Source: Alcanivorax sp. REN37 (GTDB taxonomy: Bacteria; Pseudomonadota; Gammaproteobacteria; Pseudomonadales; Alcanivoracaceae). From it: a DNA stretch of 64,000 nucleotides. The notes below the pieces were generated by a model, which was not told the DNA's origin, ran no database searches, and saw only the letters and a program-made list of their open reading frames with translations. The stretch's first letter is position 1; each line of letters opens with the position of its first letter. The position numbers were made by a program, and so were the translations under genes. Location: positions 186,001-250,000 of the forward strand of contig NZ_JBGCUO010000001.1 in NCBI RefSeq assembly GCF_041102775.1, written 5' to 3'. Positions 60,547 through 64,000 of this stretch are shown here, piece by piece.

Positions 60547-61526
60547 TGAGTCAATCAACTCCCCGCCACGGCAACGATGCCGTGGTGCTGTTGTTGCGGG
60601 TGCTGGCGCGCCTGCCGTTGTCTTGGGTGACCGCACTCGGGGCGGCGCTGGCGTGGCTGATCAGTTGGTTGCCACTGTCGATGGCCAGTGCTTACCGCGC
60701 CACCTTGGTGAACATCATGCTGTGCTACCCGGAGCTGGATTACCGCAGTGCCGCGCGATTGGCGCGCCGATCACTGCTGGAAACCGGCCGCACACTGGGG
60801 GAATTTTCCCACGTCTGGTGCCATCCGGCGGAAGTGAGCCTGGCACGGGTGAAGCAAGTGACCGGCCTCGATGCGTTGCGCGCATCCTACGCTGCCGGTC
60901 GGCCAGTGCTGCTGCTGACGCTGCATCAATCGAGTTGGGAGATCCCCTGCCTGGTGGTGGGGCAAGAAGGGCCGATGACGGTGTTCTATCAGCCCGGCGC
61001 CAACGAAGCGCTCAACCAGCTGGTGGTGAATGGCCGGCAAGGCACCGGCGCGACCTTGGTGCCGGCTGATGCACGCGGGGTGAAGGCCGGCATTGCGGCG
61101 CTGAATCGGCGCGAAGCGGTGGCGATTTTGGTGGACCACACTCCCCACGGCAGCAACAACCCGTCGGTACCCTTCTTCGGCCACCCGGTGCGCACCTCCA
61201 ACCTGACCTACAAGTTCATCCAGCGTTACCAGCCGGACATCTATTTTGTCGGCTGCCACCGCCGCAACGGTGCCGATGACATTGCGGTGTACCTGGAGCC
61301 GGCGCCGGCCAGCATGTACGACGCCGATGAGGCCACCACGTTGGCAGAAATGAACCGCGTACTGGCCGAGCTGATCAGTCGCTGGCCGGAGCAGTATTAC
61401 TGGGTCTACAAACGGCTGCGGCGGCGCGACGGTGAGAAGCGCCGTTATTACCGCAAAGAAGTGGTGCCGTTCCTGCGCGAGGCCCGGCGCCGCAACAGCA
61501 CGCTGGATGTCAGCCGGCTGCCCTGA
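60546..61526 (+). CDS. Lysophospholipid/lipid A acyltransferase (LpxL/LpxM-HtrB family)
   Basis: The 326-residue product starts at the ATG at 60546 in the TGATG of the previous stop, and has one N-terminal hydrophobic anchor (about 15-40). The catalytic HX4(D/E) motif is LTLHQSSWEIP, and LVDHTPHGSNNPSVPFFGHPVRTS is a second family motif. It transfers acyl chains to lipid A precursors or to similar glycolipids at the inner membrane face. Which of LpxL or LpxM it is cannot be told. Many Pseudomonas relatives carry such a paralogue. Confidence 0.88.
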   Translation: MSQSTPRHGNDAVVLLLRVLARLPLSWVTALGAALAWLISWLPLSMASAYRATLVNIMLCYPELDYRSAARLARRSLLETGRTLGEFSHVWCHPAEVSLARVKQVTGLDALRASYAAGRPVLLLTLHQSSWEIPCLVVGQEGPMTVFYQPGANEALNQLVVNGRQGTGATLVPADARGVKAGIAALNRREAVAILVDHTPHGSNNPSVPFFGHPVRTSNLTYKFIQRYQPDIYFVGCHRRNGADDIAVYLEPAPASMYDADEATTLAEMNRVLAELISRWPEQYYWVYKRLRRRDGEKRRYYRKEVVPFLREARRRNSTLDVSRLP

Positions 61527-61529
61527 GCT

Positions 61530-62249
61530 TTAACCCAACTGCCAGGCCCAGAACGCCGCCAGCAGTGCCACCGGCGCGGTTTCCGCCCGCAGTACCCGCT
61601 CGCCCAAGGCGCAGGGGATGAAGCCGGCATCGGTGGCCAGGGCCAATTCAGCGTCGGTGAAGCCGCCTTCCGGGCCGGTGACCAGCGCCAGCGCGTCCAC
61701 CGCCCGCACCTGTTCCGGCTGGAACGGCTGTTCGCCGGGATGGGCGATTAATTTCAGCGCGCTCTCGCACTGTGCCAACCAGTCCGCCAAAGACACCGGC
61801 GGCAGCAGCTCCGGCACCCGGTTCATGCCGCATTGTTCGCAGGCACTGATCGCCACTTGCCGCAGGTGGCGCACTTTCTTGTCGGCCCGCTCGCCGTCCA
61901 GCCGCACCTCGGCGCGCTCGGTCTGCACCAGCGCAATGCGCGTCACGCCCAACTCGGTGGCCTTTTGCACCGCGTAATCGAGCTTCTCGCCTTTGATCAG
62001 CGGCAGCGCTAGCGTCACCGCTTGCGGCGGCGTGCGGTCATCAGCGTTGAACTGCTCCAAACGTGCCACCACGGCGCTCTTGTGCACCTGCTCTAGCGTC
62101 GCCTGCCATTCACCCCCCTCGCCGTTGAACAGCACCAACGGGTCGCCTTCGCGCATGCGCAGCACCCGCGCAATGTGGTGGCTGGCATCGGCACCGAGCG
62201 TGGCCGGTTGGCCGGCGGTGAACGGCTGGGGGTCGTAGAAACGGCGCAT
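61530..62249 (-). CDS. rsmE: 16S rRNA (uracil1498-N3)-methyltransferase
   Basis: The 239-residue product is a SPOUT methyltransferase with an N-terminal PUA-like domain (RRFYDPQPFTAGQPATLGADASHHIARVLRMREGD motifs), ALPLIKGEKLDYAVQKATELGV, and the knot motifs LALVTGPEGGFTDAEL and LGERVLRAETAPVALLAAF. It methylates U1498 of 16S rRNA. It converges with the acyltransferase gene with only three bases between stops and follows bioA by 8 bases. Confidence 0.95.
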   Translation of the reverse strand: MRRFYDPQPFTAGQPATLGADASHHIARVLRMREGDPLVLFNGEGGEWQATLEQVHKSAVVARLEQFNADDRTPPQAVTLALPLIKGEKLDYAVQKATELGVTRIALVQTERAEVRLDGERADKKVRHLRQVAISACEQCGMNRVPELLPPVSLADWLAQCESALKLIAHPGEQPFQPEQVRAVDALALVTGPEGGFTDAELALATDAGFIPCALGERVLRAETAPVALLAAFWAWQLG

Positions 62250-62257
62250 GGCGTGAC

Positions 62258-63607
62258 TCAGGCAGTGGCCAGATCGATGCCTTCCGCCGCCACATCGGCG
62301 AGGAAGTCGAGCTGGTCCGGAGTAATGATGTAGGGCGGCATGAAATACACCACGTTGCCGAGCGGACGCAACAGCGCGCCACGGGTGAGCGCGTGGCGGA
62401 ACACCCGTAGGCCACGGCGTTCGCGCCAGTCGTATTGGGTGTGACGGGTGCCGTCCGGGCTGAGCTCGATGGCGGTGATCATGCCGGTTTGGCGCACCTC
62501 CGCCACATGCGGGTGGTCAGCCAGCGGCGCCAGCGCTTGTTTGAGATGGGCTGACAGCATGCGGTTGCGGCCTAAGACGTCTTCGCGTTCGAACAGGTCG
62601 AGGGTGGCATTGGCGGCGGCGCAGGCCAGCGGATTGCCGGTGTAGCTGTGCGAGTGCATGAAGGCGCGCAGGGTGGCGTAGTCGTCGTAGAACGCTTGGT
62701 AGACGTCCTCGGTGGTGAGCACTGCGCACAGGGGCAGGTAGCCACCGGTGAGGCCTTTCGACAGCGCCATGAAGTCGGGGGTAATGCCGGCTTGTTCGCA
62801 GGCAAACAGAGTGCCGGTACGGCCAAAGCCTACGGCAATTTCATCGGTGATCAGATGTACTTGGTAGCGGTCGCAGGCGGCGCGCAGCCGTTGCAGGTAC
62901 ACCGGGTGGTACATGCGCATGTGGCCGGCACATTGCACCAGCGGCTCGACGATCACCGCGCACACCTCCTCATGGTGCTCGGCCAGCAGTGCCTCCATGT
63001 CATCGGCACGGCGAGCGCTGTAGTCCTCCCAGGATTCGCCGTCTTCGCGCAGGTAGCAGTCCGGGGACGGCGCGGTGATCACGTCCATCAGCAGCGGTTG
63101 GTAGGTGGCTTTGTAGAGTTCCACGTTGCCGACCGCCAAGGTGGCCAGGGTTTCGCCGTGGTAGCTGTTGCTGAGCGTGACAAAGCGCTGCTTGCGACTG
63201 CGGCCCTGGTTCTGCCAGTAGTGGAAACTCATCTTCAACGCCACCTCGATGCCGGAGGAGCCGTTATCGGCGTAGAACACCCGCGTCAGTCCCGGCGGCG
63301 TGATCTCCACCAGCCGTTCTGACAGCCGCACGACTGGTTCATGGGTGAAGCCGGCTAGGATCACATGCTCCAACTGGTCGAGCTGGTCCTTGACTGCGCC
63401 GCTGATGCCAGGGTGATTGTGGCCGAACAGGTTCACCCACCAGGAGCTCACGGCGTCCAGATAACGCTTGCCATCGAAGTCTTCCAGCCAGACCCCCTCG
63501 CCGCGCCGGATCGGTATCAGCGGCTGCTCCGCGTGGTCCTTCATCTGCGTGCAGGGGTGCCACAACACTTTCAGGTCGCGGGCCATAAGGTCGGCATTGG
63601 TGGGCAT
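62258..63607 (-). CDS. bioA: Adenosylmethionine-8-amino-7-oxononanoate aminotransferase
   Basis: The 449-residue product starts at the ATG at 63607. It is a class III aminotransferase with BioA marks: WHPCTQMKDHAEQPLIPI near the start, SSWWVNLFGHNHP, DNGSSGIEVALKMSFHYWQN, the PLP Lys in MALSKGLTGGYLPL and HSHSYTGNPLACAAA. It makes 7,8-diaminopelargonic acid in biotin synthesis, using SAM as amino donor. bioA stands alone here next to rsmE, with no bioFDB in the window. Confidence 0.95.
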   Translation of the reverse strand: MPTNADLMARDLKVLWHPCTQMKDHAEQPLIPIRRGEGVWLEDFDGKRYLDAVSSWWVNLFGHNHPGISGAVKDQLDQLEHVILAGFTHEPVVRLSERLVEITPPGLTRVFYADNGSSGIEVALKMSFHYWQNQGRSRKQRFVTLSNSYHGETLATLAVGNVELYKATYQPLLMDVITAPSPDCYLREDGESWEDYSARRADDMEALLAEHHEEVCAVIVEPLVQCAGHMRMYHPVYLQRLRAACDRYQVHLITDEIAVGFGRTGTLFACEQAGITPDFMALSKGLTGGYLPLCAVLTTEDVYQAFYDDYATLRAFMHSHSYTGNPLACAAANATLDLFEREDVLGRNRMLSAHLKQALAPLADHPHVAEVRQTGMITAIELSPDGTRHTQYDWRERRGLRVFRHALTRGALLRPLGNVVYFMPPYIITPDQLDFLADVAAEGIDLATA

Positions 63608-63660
63608 GGTGACTCCTTTGATCCGGGTGGGACGACGGGGCACAGGGCCGTAGGGCAGGC

Positions 63661-63694
63661 AAAAAAAAGCCCCGCCAGCATACGCGGGCGGGGC
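63661..63694 (-). terminator. Rho-independent terminator after RND gene
   Basis: GCCCCGCC (63669-63676) pairs with GGCGGGGC (63687-63694), and eight A residues (Ts on the minus strand) at 63661-63668 follow in the minus direction. It ends the partial RND transcript before bioA. Confidence 0.88.
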
Positions 63695-63713
63695 AGGTTT
63701 TGCATGGCAGCCG

Positions 63714-64000
63714 TCAGTGGTCGATGGTGGCCAGATCGGTGTTGGTGTGACCGTGGTCACGGCCAAGATAGATATACACCGTCGGCACCACATACAGCGT
63801 GAACAGGGTGCCCAGTGTCATGCCGCTGGCGATGACAAAGCCCATCGCAAAGCGCGAGCCGGAGCCCGGGCCGGACGCGATCAACATCGGCAGCATGGCA
63901 AATACCAGTGCAAAGGTGGTCATCAGCACTGGGCGCAGGCGGATGGAGGTCGCTTCGACAATAGCGGCGTAGCGGGACAAACCCTGCTCTTGCAACTTGT
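63714..64000 (-). CDS. RND efflux permease, C-terminal end (partial)
   Basis: Only the last 95 or so residues are visible; the gene continues beyond base 64000. They cover the end of the TM10-TM12 region: TSIRLRPVLMTTFALVFAMLPMLIASGPGSGSRFAMGFVI and LGTLFTLYVVPTVYIYLG are HAE1-type RND signatures (motifs only). It is a different copy from the 180-6325 permeases. The tail is His/Asp-rich (RDHGHTNTDLATIDH), which is short compared with many RND tails. Its adaptor is presumably farther right on the same strand. Confidence 0.88.
   Translation of the reverse strand, partial: KLQEQGLSRYAAIVEATSIRLRPVLMTTFALVFAMLPMLIASGPGSGSRFAMGFVIASGMTLGTLFTLYVVPTVYIYLGRDHGHTNTDLATIDH

Overview
The window is GC-rich (by eye about 65% G+C), densely coded bacterial chromosome. 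Its backbone is a block known from Pseudomonas and relatives: yggT-proC-yggS / pilT-pilU, then pyrC'-pyrB-pyrR-ruvX, yqgE-tonB3-gshB and pilG-pilH-pilI-pilJ-pilK-chpA-chpB-chpC. This order, with muxABC-opmB-type efflux, NsrR/NnrS and FecI/FecR iron signalling, points to a gammaproteobacterium of the Pseudomonadales/Oceanospirillales kind. I cannot name the genus from sequence alone. No rRNA, tRNA, CRISPR array, insertion sequence or phage gene was seen.

Layout: (1) 1-7763, a four-gene RND efflux operon (adaptor 3' end, two permeases, outer-membrane factor). (2) 7764-15143, mgtE behind a possibly structured leader, a convergent membrane PAS/GGDEF/EAL protein, uvrD, and a small membrane protein resembling the N-terminus of the putative AbiC-like family. 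(3) 15172-21234, a minus-strand iron-uptake unit: Fur box, ECF sigma factor, FecR, STN-type TonB receptor, DUF3649, PepSY-TM and DUF3325. (4) 21328-23404, a TetR gene and a membrane protein diverging from a nitrilase-superfamily gene across a clear palindromic operator. (5) 23407-28218, housekeeping genes and the twitching ATPases pilT and pilU. (6) 28289-36357, accessory genes: Tat lipoprotein phosphatase, pirin, glutathionyl-hydroquinone reductase, LysR, DUF4136 lipoprotein, nsrR, a non-coding stretch with two heptamer tandem repeats, nnrS with a good NsrR site, and DUF2938 diverging from a MerR regulator across a SoxR-like palindrome. (7) 36381-39595, the pyrimidine operon. (8) 39596-43640, a Fur-box-preceded siderophore ABC transporter lying inside the otherwise Pseudomonas-like block. 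(9) 43798-46373, yqgE, tonB and gshB. (10) 46593-59546, the complete Pil-Chp chemosensory cluster controlling type IV pili. (11) 59533-64000, a metallo-beta-lactamase-fold hydrolase, a lipid A-type acyltransferase, rsmE, bioA and the 3' end of a second RND pump.

Working together: PilG/PilH/PilI/PilJ/PilK/ChpA/ChpB/ChpC receive surface signals and control pilus extension and retraction, with PilT/PilU as retraction motors. The TonB-like protein beside gshB may energise outer-membrane uptake or, as for P. aeruginosa TonB3, support twitching. Two separate iron systems (FecI-type and ABC-type) each have a Fur-like site. NsrR probably represses nnrS under nitric-oxide-free conditions.

I did not find a convincing wholly new system. 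The strongest items for follow-up are the heptamer repeats, the in-frame hexamer microsatellite in chpA, paired hairpins in the pilT/yggS intergenic region, the mgtE leader, the AbiC-like small protein, and the insertion of the iron ABC operon into a conserved block.
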